In this document: positions 53,475 to 61,578 of the stretch, piece after piece
Layout of the letters: each line of letters opens with the position of its first letter
How positions within the stretch are numbered: position 1 is the stretch's first letter
Origin: Verrucomicrobiaceae bacterium
GTDB lineage: Bacteria > Verrucomicrobiota > Verrucomicrobiia > Verrucomicrobiales > Verrucomicrobiaceae
Assembly (NCBI GenBank): GCA_027490195.1
Contig: JAIXYN010000077.1
Location: 52,537 to 116,536, forward strand
Direction: 5' to 3'
DNA length: 64,000 bases
Translations under genes and position numbers: made by a program
The notes under the pieces: generated by a model
Database searches by the model: none
Told to the model about the DNA's origin: nothing
What the model saw: the letters and a program-made list of their open reading frames with translations, nothing else

Positions 53475-53795
53475 TTAATAGTAGTGGTAGTTGCCGTTGC
53501 GGTCGTAGTAGCCCTGCTGCTGCTGTTGGCGTCCACGGTAGCCCTGCTGCTGGCCCTGGTAGTATTGCTGCTGCTGTTGCTGGTCACGGGAATTGCCGAG
53601 GGCATTGCCGCCCAGAGCACCAAGACCGGCACCGATAGCGGCACCTTCCAGGCCACGGCCGCTTTGGTTGCCGATGATGCCACCGACGGCAGCACCACCA
53701 AGGGCGCCAAGCACTGAGCCTGTTTGAGCATTAGGGCCGGAAGCGCAGGAAACCAGCGAGACGGCGGTGAGAACTGTGAGGATCGTTTTTTTCAT
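53475..53795 (-). CDS. Glycine-zipper lipoprotein
   Basis: 106 residues. The signal peptide ends in a lipobox (SLVSC). The mature part has a glycine-zipper segment (GALGGAAVGGIIGNQSGRG, then GAAIGAGLGALGGNALG) of the type that packs helices in membranes or oligomers. The tail is Gln/Tyr-rich (YQGQQQGYRGRQQQQQGYY). A shorter paralog lies 39 bases upstream. Probable outer-membrane or envelope-stress protein. Confidence 0.75.
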   Translation of the reverse strand: MKKTILTVLTAVSLVSCASGPNAQTGSVLGALGGAAVGGIIGNQSGRGLEGAAIGAGLGALGGNALGNSRDQQQQQQYYQGQQQGYRGRQQQQQGYYDRNGNYHYY

Positions 53796-53834
53796 ATTTG
53801 GGGGGAGTGGTTGGGATTTTTTGGCAGGAACTGA

Positions 53835-54074
53835 TTAATAATAGCGGTAGCCACGGCGACGATCACGAGCATTGCCGATGGCGTTGCCACCTGCGGCACC
53901 GAGGGCACCACCGATGAGCGCCCCTTCGAGGCCACGACCACTTTGTGATCCGATGATGCCGCCGACGGCAGCTCCGCCGAGGCCGCCAATCACGGCTCCC
54001 TGTTGTGCACCTGGGCCGGTGGCACAGGAAGAGAATGTGGCAGCAGTGATAAGAGAGAGTATCAGGTGTTTCAT
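53835..54074 (-). CDS. Glycine-zipper lipoprotein (short paralog)
   Basis: 79 residues. Lipobox TFSSC and glycine zipper GGLGGAAVGGIIGSQSGRG and GALIGGALGAAGGNAIG, nearly superposable on the next gene's product but with a short basic tail (DRRRGYRYY) instead of the Gln-rich one. The pair looks like a tandem duplication with diverged C-termini. Confidence 0.75.
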   Translation of the reverse strand: MKHLILSLITAATFSSCATGPGAQQGAVIGGLGGAAVGGIIGSQSGRGLEGALIGGALGAAGGNAIGNARDRRRGYRYY

Positions 54075-54280
54075 ATGGGTGTGTTTGTTGTGATCAAGCA
54101 GACTGCTTTGTCGTTAAATAGGCCCGAATTGTTCATAAAGAAAAGCAAAATCCTGCAGGCATGGTTAGGTCGCCCCCTGTGATACGCCTCCGGCCACATC
54201 TCTGGCTCCCTCCGCCTTTCTTTATTTGACGCGCATTCTGCCAGCGGCTACAAAGCCTGCGCCCCCCCTCCAACTTTTCT

Positions 54281-54895
54281 ATGCACGTGCGTACCTTCTT
54301 TCGTTGCCTGTTTGCTGTTTCCTTTCTCAGCCTCACCGTTTTGCCGGTTCAGGCAGAACCGCTGCCGCTCGATCACCCTTGTGGCACCCTTGTGAAAAAG
54401 TACCTGACCGCCGTCGTGCAGCAGGATTGGAAAACCGCATCGCAGATGCTGGTGCCCTCCTCCTTGGAGCGCCGTCAGCTTGAAACGGTCAACATCATCA
54501 AATCCGCACCCACCATGTCAGACGAGGAGAACATGCTCTCCGGTTACAACGTGAAGGGCGTGGGCGATCTGGTAAAAATGACGCCGCAGGAATTTTATCA
54601 GGTGGACCGTGAGGCCTGGCACAAAAAGCTCAAGCTCACCCCTGAAGCCACGAAGCGGAAGCAGGAGACGCTCAAAGTTACCGTGCTCGGTCTCGTCGAA
54701 GAAAAGGACAAGGGCTATGTCCACGCCACCGTTCGCACTTCACAGGAAACGCTCACCGACAAGATTGAGGAGCTCTTCCTCATCTCTTTCGTCACCGATC
54801 CGGCCAATCCGAAAAACTGGCTCATCTCTCCCGAGATGAAAGATCGTCCAGTCATCACCCCGCTGGATGGCTCGGCTCCAAAGCAAGGCAAGTAA
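54281..54895 (+). CDS. Uncharacterised exported protein
   Basis: 204 residues with a clear signal peptide (FFRCLFAVSFLSLTVLPVQA, cleavage before EPLPL). The mature protein is charged and helical near the N-terminus (LVKKYLTAVVQQDWKTASQML), then beta-rich (LKVTVLGLVEEKDKGYVHAT). The layout hints at an NTF2/DUF4878-like fold, but no motif confirms it. It converges on menE with a three-base gap. Confidence 0.6.
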   Translation: MHVRTFFRCLFAVSFLSLTVLPVQAEPLPLDHPCGTLVKKYLTAVVQQDWKTASQMLVPSSLERRQLETVNIIKSAPTMSDEENMLSGYNVKGVGDLVKMTPQEFYQVDREAWHKKLKLTPEATKRKQETLKVTVLGLVEEKDKGYVHATVRTSQETLTDKIEELFLISFVTDPANPKNWLISPEMKDRPVITPLDGSAPKQGK

Positions 54896-54898
54896 GTT

Positions 54899-56026
54899 TC
54901 ACAGCAGTGCGCGCAGTTCAGCCAGCCGCACTTTGCCGAGTTCGCTGCGGGGAATGGCGTGAAGAATGCGCGTCTCCTGAATATGCTCCAAAGGCCTCAA
55001 CATTTCGTTGAGGCTTTTTTGCAGCCGCGCAGCATCAGCCGCCTCCATCCCGCTCACCGCTAGAATAAGGCGGCTTTCTTTGCGCGGATCGGTGACGTCA
55101 CACACCGCCGCATCCGCTCCACGCAGTCCGAGGGTGAGCTTCAAAGCTTCGATTTGATTTTGGATTGGCTCCAGCGCCACCAACTCGCCAAGAATTTTTA
55201 CGGTGCCAGACTCACGGCCCAAAAAGCGGATGCAGCGTTTGTCATCAAACTCCAGAACTTCCACGCGGTCACGTGTGCGCAGCCCCGTGTCGGCTGGAAT
55301 GGGCTCCCAGCACCACACACCTTCGTTCCAGACGGCATAGCCTTTGGCCAGCGCTTCTCCACGCACGCTGAGCACACCTTCCGCGTCCGTGCTCACCTGC
55401 CAGATGGGCAGCACCTCCATGTCGGCACCGGGACTCGGCTGGGCGGCCACGCCTGAAGCCGTCTCCGTCATTCCAAACGTTCGGCGTATGGGCCAGCCGA
55501 GCCGCAGCGCTTCGGATTCCAGTTCACGATTCAACGCACCACCGCCCACCAAAACGATCCGTATGGACTTGGGCGCCCTCAGTTTCGCCGCCACCAGATC
55601 AAACACCTGCGTGGGCACCAACGATGCGAGAGTGGCCCTCACCTCCTTACACTTCTGCACAAACTCGGCAGCATTCCATTTGCCCGTCAGCCGGGTCACT
55701 GGGCTGCTGCTCAAATGCGCACGCGCCAGGATGCCGAAGCCGCCCACATGGTGCGTGGGCAGCGCCAGCAGCCAGTGGTCCTGCGCCGTAATGCCGAAGA
55801 ACTCATTCACGGCATGTGCGGAGGTCAGCAGCGCCTGCTTCGTGAGACCCACCCACTTGCGTTTGCCTTCCGTTCCGCTGGTTTGAAAAAAGCACCAGTC
55901 TTTTACCTTCAGTTCATGCAGTGCCATCTCGGCCAGGCCCGCGCCTTCCGGCGTGTGCTCGGAGAGGCCGATCCACACGCCGCCATCCGTCCAGAATTCG
56001 GGTTCGAATTTTACAGCCGTCGCCAT
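54899..56026 (-). CDS. menE: o-Succinylbenzoate-CoA ligase-like AMP-binding enzyme
   Basis: 375 residues, short for the family (about 450-490). The AMP-binding P-loop is QTSGTEGKRKWVGLTKQALL; LVGGGALNRELESEALRLGW and RRTFGMTETASGVA are the adenine/acyl motifs; the C-terminal domain with RDRVEVLEFDDKRCIRFLGR and PRSELGKVRLAELRALL ends in the catalytic lysine. MenE makes OSB-CoA in menaquinone synthesis. It overlaps menC by 16 bases, with menA further upstream, which is the main support for the assignment. Confidence 0.82.
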   Translation of the reverse strand: MATAVKFEPEFWTDGGVWIGLSEHTPEGAGLAEMALHELKVKDWCFFQTSGTEGKRKWVGLTKQALLTSAHAVNEFFGITAQDHWLLALPTHHVGGFGILARAHLSSSPVTRLTGKWNAAEFVQKCKEVRATLASLVPTQVFDLVAAKLRAPKSIRIVLVGGGALNRELESEALRLGWPIRRTFGMTETASGVAAQPSPGADMEVLPIWQVSTDAEGVLSVRGEALAKGYAVWNEGVWCWEPIPADTGLRTRDRVEVLEFDDKRCIRFLGRESGTVKILGELVALEPIQNQIEALKLTLGLRGADAAVCDVTDPRKESRLILAVSGMEAADAARLQKSLNEMLRPLEHIQETRILHAIPRSELGKVRLAELRALL

Positions 56027-56976
56027 GGCAGCCCCTCCAAAACTTCGCCAAATCCCAGCCCTCCGCCGTTGCGGTCCGCCGACAAATGGCCGCCATGGGA
56101 AGTCACACGTTCAAAGAACGCGTCCTTCTCAAACAGATGCTCCGTGCACAGCCCGCAGAAATCAAGGGCCTGCCCTTCGGACAGAGCCACCGCCGCTTCA
56201 TACGCCGCAAACATTTGCCCCAGCGCATGATCCATCGCCGAGGTCAGCACCAGCGGATGCTGCGGATGGGTTTCCGCCACGATGCGCCAGTCACGCCGCG
56301 CCGGTTTCACCACCACCGCATCAAAGCCCTGCGTGCCGTCCTTCCAGCCTTTGTCCAGCGCCAGTTTCACACCCCACTTTTGCCGCACAGCCTCCCAGGC
56401 CTCCGCATCATAGGGGAAGGGGTCTTCCACGAAATCCAGCGCGCGGTACACGCGCAGCGGCATGAACTCGATGAACTTCCCGAACGTCAGCCGGTCCAGC
56501 ACACCGTTGAAATCCACGCGCAACCGCACGCCCTGCGTTTCAAACCGCTTCGCGCAGCCTTCCAGAAAGCGCGTTGTCTCGCCATAATTTGCAAAGCCTT
56601 TCGCCTTGATCGCGGGCCAGCCCTCGGCAAGCACGCGTTCCATCTGCGCCTCGGTATCGGTAGCAAAGCTCCACGAGTAGTGACTGCGCGGAATCTCCAG
56701 CCCTTCAAACAAACTCACTCCCGCGCGGCGCGCCGCACCGTCGATCTCCGCACATCGCAGCGCCATCGCTGTCACCGGAGTCGTGATGCCTTCGCTGAGC
56801 AAACGAAGTTGCTCCTCCACCGGCGCATCGCCAAACTCCGGCCACGGATGCACGCACCCGTAGCCGCCATCCACGCAGATCAGCGCTCCCGCAAACACCC
56901 GCCGCATGGATACCGCATTCAGCGCCACCCCGCTGCGCAGGAGGTATTCATGGACGTAAATGGGGGCGTCAGTCAT
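56011..56976 (-). CDS. menC: o-Succinylbenzoate synthase
   Basis: 321 residues from ATG 56976; the ATG at 57000 would place an inverted repeat inside the protein. Enolase superfamily, MenC-like: K-x-K in WPAIKAKGFANYG, metal ligands Asp in RVDFNGVLD, Glu in DFVEDPFPYD and Asp in LALDKGWKD, and the second catalytic Lys in VVVKPAR. Dehydrates SHCHC to o-succinylbenzoate. Overlaps menE and follows menA. Confidence 0.85.
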   Translation of the reverse strand: MTDAPIYVHEYLLRSGVALNAVSMRRVFAGALICVDGGYGCVHPWPEFGDAPVEEQLRLLSEGITTPVTAMALRCAEIDGAARRAGVSLFEGLEIPRSHYSWSFATDTEAQMERVLAEGWPAIKAKGFANYGETTRFLEGCAKRFETQGVRLRVDFNGVLDRLTFGKFIEFMPLRVYRALDFVEDPFPYDAEAWEAVRQKWGVKLALDKGWKDGTQGFDAVVVKPARRDWRIVAETHPQHPLVLTSAMDHALGQMFAAYEAAVALSEGQALDFCGLCTEHLFEKDAFFERVTSHGGHLSADRNGGGLGFGEVLEGLPWRRL

Positions 56977-56983
56977 TCGGGTA

Positions 56984-57010
56984 TAGGTCCTATACGTCAT
57001 ATACGACCTA
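56984..57010. promoter_or_regulatory. Imperfect inverted repeat in the menA-menC junction
   Basis: TAGGTCCTATACG and CATATACGACCTA form an imperfect dyad immediately upstream of the chosen menC start. It could be an operator or a short intergenic repeat; nothing in the sequence decides between them. Confidence 0.35.
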
Positions 57011-57034
57011 TTGGGCCTCTTCCAGAATCGTTTC

Positions 57035-57931
57035 TCAGGGCATCACATTCGCGCCCTTCACAATCCCCCAGCACATCAGTCCCGCAAACAGCAGCAGTTG
57101 CCCCCCGCTCATCGCCAGCAGGCGGTTATGCCCACGGCTTGGCGGTTCGGCGATCACCCGCCACGCCACGAAGAGGCCTATGGGCAGCGTGATCAGCGGC
57201 AGCGTGAAGGCACGTGGCCAGCCCTGCTGGAACCAGTAAATCCCCGCTGCATGCGCTGCGACGATGAGTCCGACAATCTCCGCCCGCGCAAACTCAATCC
57301 CAAAGCGCACGGCCAGCGTCTTCTTGCCGGTCTGCCCGTCCTCCGCGACATCGCGCAGATTGTTGATGGCGATCAAGACCGTGCTCAGACAGCCGATCTG
57401 AAACCCGGCCACCACCGCCGCCTCATACCACTCGCCGGTTTGTACAAAGGCCGTGCCCGTCACCGCCACGAAGCCGAAGAACAAGATCACAAAGAGCTCG
57501 CCCAGCCCGCGATACGCCAGCGGCACCGGCCCGCCGGTGTAGCCAAAGCAGAAGTACAGCGATGGAATGCCAATGAACAGAATCGGCAGCCCCCGTGCCT
57601 CAAACAACGGCACTGCCAGCAGCGTCGCTACCGCCAGCATCAGCCACGCCGAATTCTTCACCGCTCTCGGCGAAGCCACACCGCTGGCCGTGATGCGCTT
57701 GGGCCCGATGCGTGCCTGCGTGTCCGCCCCTTTGATCGAATCCAGCGCGTCATTGAAAAAATTCGTCGCGATCTGCAGCGCCCCACAGCTCCCCAGCGTG
57801 CAGAATGCCAGCCACCAGTCGAAGTTTCCCGAAATCTTCGCCCCCAGCGCACACCCCACCACCACAGGCGCGATGGCCGCCCCCAGTGTTTTCGGGCGTG
57901 CTGCGGCGATCCAGTCGAATAAGTGAGGCAT
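57035..57931 (-). CDS. menA: 1,4-Dihydroxy-2-naphthoate prenyltransferase
   Basis: 298 residues, UbiA superfamily with about eight or nine transmembrane helices. The Mg-prenyl-diphosphate motifs are NFFNDALDSIKGADT (about 58-72) and NNLRDVAEDGQTGKKTLAVR (about 175-194). ARPKTLGAAIAPVVVG is the usual MenA opening. Attaches the isoprenoid tail to DHNA in the inner membrane. First gene of the menA-menC-menE run. Confidence 0.93.
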   Translation of the reverse strand: MPHLFDWIAAARPKTLGAAIAPVVVGCALGAKISGNFDWWLAFCTLGSCGALQIATNFFNDALDSIKGADTQARIGPKRITASGVASPRAVKNSAWLMLAVATLLAVPLFEARGLPILFIGIPSLYFCFGYTGGPVPLAYRGLGELFVILFFGFVAVTGTAFVQTGEWYEAAVVAGFQIGCLSTVLIAINNLRDVAEDGQTGKKTLAVRFGIEFARAEIVGLIVAAHAAGIYWFQQGWPRAFTLPLITLPIGLFVAWRVIAEPPSRGHNRLLAMSGGQLLLFAGLMCWGIVKGANVMP

Positions 57932-58043
57932 GAGTAACGAATGAGTAAATCAGAATGCCGAATGACGAATGCCCGCGCTAGCGAAAACTCTTCTTCATTC
58001 GTGCTTCGACATTAATTCGTCATTCCTCATTCTGGTTTCGCCA
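57932..58043. other. Leader upstream of menA
   Basis: No gene. Contains the short direct repeat AATGAGTAAATCAGAATGCCG / AATGACGAATGCCC and ATTCGTCATTCCTCATTC, loosely palindromic ATTC/GAAT-rich sequence. The tandem array of duplicated gene ends begins immediately after. Confidence 0.4.
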
Positions 58044-58588
58044 TTACTTCGGCATCTCCACCTGCCCCCCGCCCCAAGGTGCCGGGGTCTCCTGACCCCG
58101 AGCCACTCAGACGGTGGATTTTGCTTCCCGACTTGCCATCTAGCTCCCAGCCTCCCAGACGGGGTCGGGAGACCCCGTCGCCTTGACTTACTTCGGCATT
58201 TCCACCTGCCCGTTCGACATCAGATAGGCGATCAAATTCTTCACATTCTCATCTCCCAGCGCCGCCCCCCCGCCCCAAGGTGCCAGGGTCTCCTGACCCC
58301 GTGCCACTCAGACGGTGATTTTGCTTCGCGAGTTGCCACCTAGCTCCCAGCCTTCCAGACGGGGTCGGGAGACCCCGTCGCCTTGACTTACTTCGGCATT
58401 TCCACCTGCCCGTTCGACATCAGGTAGGCGATCAAATTCTTCACATTCTCATCTCCCAGTGCTGCCCCCCCGCCCCAAGGTGCCGGGGTCTCCTGACCCC
58501 GTGCCACTCAGACGGTGGATTTTGCTTCGCGAGTTGCCATCTAGCTCCTAGCCTTCCAGACGGGGTCGGGAGACCCCGTCGCCTTGAC
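58044..58588. repeat. Tandem array: copies of the dehydrogenase 3' end plus a 111-bp hairpin element, period about 200 bp
   Basis: The last ~25 codons of the gene ending at 58589, including its stop codon, recur on the minus strand at 58388 and 58188 (about 78 bp each), with a truncated copy at 58044. Each copy, including the authentic end, is followed on its 3' side by a 110-111-bp element (58476-58586, 58276-58385, 58075-58185). That element has inverted ends CAAGGTGCCGGGGTCTCCTG and CGGGGTCGGGAGACCCCGTC. The copies differ by a few substitutions. The whole is a segmental tandem duplication of gene end plus element. Confidence 0.92.
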
Positions 58589-61522
58589 TTACTTCGGCAT
58601 TTCCACCTGCCCGTTCGACATCAGGTAGGCGATCAGATTCTTCACGTTCTCATCTCCCAGTGCCGCCAGCAGTCCTTCCGGCATCAGAGAAACCGGAAGC
58701 TGCGCCTGCTTCACGATCTGGGTGCGCTCAAGGGTGATCCGCTCGGCAGGCGTCTGCACCGTCAGCGTGCGCTCGGTCTGTTCCGGTATGACGCCAGTGA
58801 TGGTGCGGCCGTCCTTCAGATTGAGCACGCTCACGCGGAAGTCCGCAGGCACCACGGCGCTGGGGTCCAGGATGTTTTCGAGGAGGTACTTCAGGTTGTG
58901 GCGGTCGCTGCCCGTCAGCTCGGGGCCGATGGCACCGCCCTGTCCATAGAGTTTGTGGCAGGCGCTGCACGCCGCCATGAAGATCATGCGGCCTTTGGAC
59001 GGATCCGCCTTCGCCACCACGTCCGGCTTCAGCAGGCCCTCCCACTTCGCAAACTCCGCCTTCTTCGCCTCCGGTGTGTCACGAATCTCGCCCCAGGCTT
59101 CGGTGAGCAGGCTGTTGAGCGATTCATCACCCAGGCTGCGGATCTGCCGCGCTTGGAAAGGGGAGATCGCCGTCGCTGGCACCTTCTTGTCCTTGATCGC
59201 TTCCAGCAGCGCTTTCGCGTAGCTCGGGCGTGAGGTCAGCGTCGCCACCGTCGCGGCCTGCTGCTCCTCGCTGCGGCCGGGCCATGGATTGAGCATCGCC
59301 TTCGGAATGTTCGGATCATCATACGCCGCCAGCGCGTTGCGTGCCACCGTGCCCAGCACCTTGTCATTGATAAGCCCACGAATCACCGGCAGCAGCTCCG
59401 GCTTGGCGGTGCGTGTCACGCTCTTGAAGGCGTTCAGCCGCGCATTCGCATCGCCCTCGACATTCTTCACAATCACGATCAGCTCGTCCGAGGCCCGCCC
59501 GCTGCCAAAGACGACAGAGAGATCACGCGTCAATTTAATGGTCCGCTCACTGCCGTCGCCGATAAGTGAACGCTCAAGTTCGCTGTCCCAGTGTTTGGGC
59601 TTCTTGGCGCTGCTGAAGCCCTCCAGGCCTGCGGCAAGCCCTTCCAGAATATCGGTGAGCACGTTGTCACTTTTTGCCGTCAGCATCAGCGCCACCAGCG
59701 CATCCACCGCTTCCGGCTTCGCCTCAATCATCTCCGCAATCCGCCGCGCCACCAGACGGCGGACGGTGGGCAGCTTCGCCTCCTTGATCAACTCCACGCC
59801 CTTGAGCGGATCTGCCGCCACGGCAGGCTCGATGCCATACCAAATCATGAGCGGCTGCTGGCGGTCGTTCGTATCTTCTTCGTGCTTGGCTAGGGCGAAG
59901 GCCATTGGCCAGCGTTCTTCGAGAGAAAGGCGCTGCATGGAGGAGGCCAGGGCGAGCCGGGCTGGGCCATCCGTCTTGCCGCTCTCGGCAAATTTCTGGT
60001 GCTGCTTGGCGTTGCTCAGTTTTTCCTTATGCCAGGACTCACGGTTAACAAAGTAGGCGTTGCTCTTCGCTCCCGACATCTTGTTCAGCTCAATGCCGCG
60101 CGTGCGCAGTTCCACGGCTGACATACGGGACCACCAGTCGTTTCCTTGGAGAGACATCTGTTCCAGATCCTCCTTGTCGAGCTTGGTTAGGTCGTAGCCG
60201 AGAATGAACTTCGTAGCTCCCGCATAAGGGTGATACACCAGCCCCTTCTCCCCACGTCTCACTTCGTCCCCATACACGATCTTATAAATCCGTCCGCTCG
60301 TCCGGTGCACGCCATCATTGTCATGGCACTCACCGCTATCGCTCCAGTCAGACACGATCACGTTGCCATCCGGGCAGGTGAGGAGGTCGATGCCGCGGAA
60401 CCATTTGTCCTTCGCCTGCATGAAGTCGGGCGCGTGCTTGCCCACGTAGCCGCAGCCCTCGCGCTCCAGCTTGTCCATGTTGATGCGGTTGCCATGCAGG
60501 TTGCAGGTCAGCACGGCTCCCTCGTATTCCTTGGGCCAGAGACCGCCTTGATAAATGAGCATGCCCACATGCGCGTGCCCGCCGCCGAGTTCCGAGGTCT
60601 TCGGGCTGGCACCGCCTTTGCGGATGGCGTCCCATTTTTCTGCGCCCGTGTCCCAGTGGAAGTGGTCCGCCGTCTGCTCAATGATCTCATATACATGCGG
60701 ATTGAGATGTGTGCCAAACATGCGGCGGTAGTACGCGCCGGGGATGACATGCCAGAGGTGGCCGATCACCGTGTTGATCATGAACAAATCGCCATTGGCA
60801 TTCCAATCATGGCCCCACGAGTTCGTGCCGCCGTGCGCCACGGTTTCCAAAATCTTCAGCGTGGGGTGGTAGCGCCAGATGGCACAGTTCATCTTGATGC
60901 GCTTATCCGCAGGCGTGCCCGGCGCGCCCACGCTTGAGGTGTCGGTGATGCCGTGGCGGCCATACAGCCAGCCGTCAGGCCCCCAGCGCAGACCATTGAC
61001 GATGTTGTGACCGATGGTCTTCACATTGAATCCATCCAGCAGCACCTCAGGCTCGCCGTCCGGCACATCATCGCCGTTTTTATCGGCGATGAAGCTCAGC
61101 GTCCCATTGTGCAGCACCCACGCGCCGCCGTATCCAGTTTCCACGCTCGTGAGGTAGCTGCCGCCCTCCCAGAACACCTTCCGCCCGTCATGCTTGCCGT
61201 CGCCGTCCTTGTCTTCCAGGATGATGATCCGGTCCCGCAGCTTCGTGTCCCAGCGCATGGGGGTCTCTGCAAAGGTGTAGTTTTCCGCCACCCACAGCCG
61301 TCCCTTGGTGTCCCAGCTCATCGCAATCGGCTGCTGCACATCCGGCTCGGCGGCAAACACCACGCACTTGAAGCCCTTCGGCAGTTCCATCGTCCGCGCC
61401 ACTTCCTCCGCAGGCATCGGGTCGCCTTTCTCCGTGTTGAAGGGTTTCGGAAACTCGTCCGCCCATGCTGCGAGAGTTGAAAAGGACAAGAATGACAGAA
61501 AGGCGGCGCGGCGTATGCTCAT
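58589..61522 (-). CDS. PVC-type heme-binding dehydrogenase-like protein
   Basis: 977 residues from ATG 61522, which gives a signal peptide (SIRRAAFLSFLSFSTLAAWA). The N-terminal half (about 35-420) is a beta-propeller of the membrane-bound dehydrogenase type: FAAEPDVQQPIAMSWDTKGR, WVAENYTFAE, NGLRWGPDGWLYGRHG and SDWSDSGECHDNDGVHRTSG. The middle (about 450-800) is HEAT-like helical. The C-terminal cytochrome c domain has CSACH at 852-856 and GPELTGSDRHNLKYLLENIL. Probably oxidises sugars or alcohols outside the cytoplasm. It diverges from the gene at 61579 with only 56 bases between starts. Its 3' end is duplicated downstream. Confidence 0.9.
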   Translation of the reverse strand: MSIRRAAFLSFLSFSTLAAWADEFPKPFNTEKGDPMPAEEVARTMELPKGFKCVVFAAEPDVQQPIAMSWDTKGRLWVAENYTFAETPMRWDTKLRDRIIILEDKDGDGKHDGRKVFWEGGSYLTSVETGYGGAWVLHNGTLSFIADKNGDDVPDGEPEVLLDGFNVKTIGHNIVNGLRWGPDGWLYGRHGITDTSSVGAPGTPADKRIKMNCAIWRYHPTLKILETVAHGGTNSWGHDWNANGDLFMINTVIGHLWHVIPGAYYRRMFGTHLNPHVYEIIEQTADHFHWDTGAEKWDAIRKGGASPKTSELGGGHAHVGMLIYQGGLWPKEYEGAVLTCNLHGNRINMDKLEREGCGYVGKHAPDFMQAKDKWFRGIDLLTCPDGNVIVSDWSDSGECHDNDGVHRTSGRIYKIVYGDEVRRGEKGLVYHPYAGATKFILGYDLTKLDKEDLEQMSLQGNDWWSRMSAVELRTRGIELNKMSGAKSNAYFVNRESWHKEKLSNAKQHQKFAESGKTDGPARLALASSMQRLSLEERWPMAFALAKHEEDTNDRQQPLMIWYGIEPAVAADPLKGVELIKEAKLPTVRRLVARRIAEMIEAKPEAVDALVALMLTAKSDNVLTDILEGLAAGLEGFSSAKKPKHWDSELERSLIGDGSERTIKLTRDLSVVFGSGRASDELIVIVKNVEGDANARLNAFKSVTRTAKPELLPVIRGLINDKVLGTVARNALAAYDDPNIPKAMLNPWPGRSEEQQAATVATLTSRPSYAKALLEAIKDKKVPATAISPFQARQIRSLGDESLNSLLTEAWGEIRDTPEAKKAEFAKWEGLLKPDVVAKADPSKGRMIFMAACSACHKLYGQGGAIGPELTGSDRHNLKYLLENILDPSAVVPADFRVSVLNLKDGRTITGVIPEQTERTLTVQTPAERITLERTQIVKQAQLPVSLMPEGLLAALGDENVKNLIAYLMSNGQVEMPK

Positions 61523-61578
61523 AAGCGAAAGTGGACCTTTCCAAACGCCCGGCACGTACGCAATCTTCAAATCATCCC

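Noticed and set aside
55921..57192. 423-codon frame antisense to menE/menC/menA
   Set aside because: Covers three genes with intact active sites; Arg/His/Pro-rich composition typical of a shadow frame.
58044..58588. CRISPR-like periodic array
   Set aside because: The period is about 200 bp, repeats contain a gene's 3' end and an inverted-repeat element, and there are no unique spacers or cas genes.
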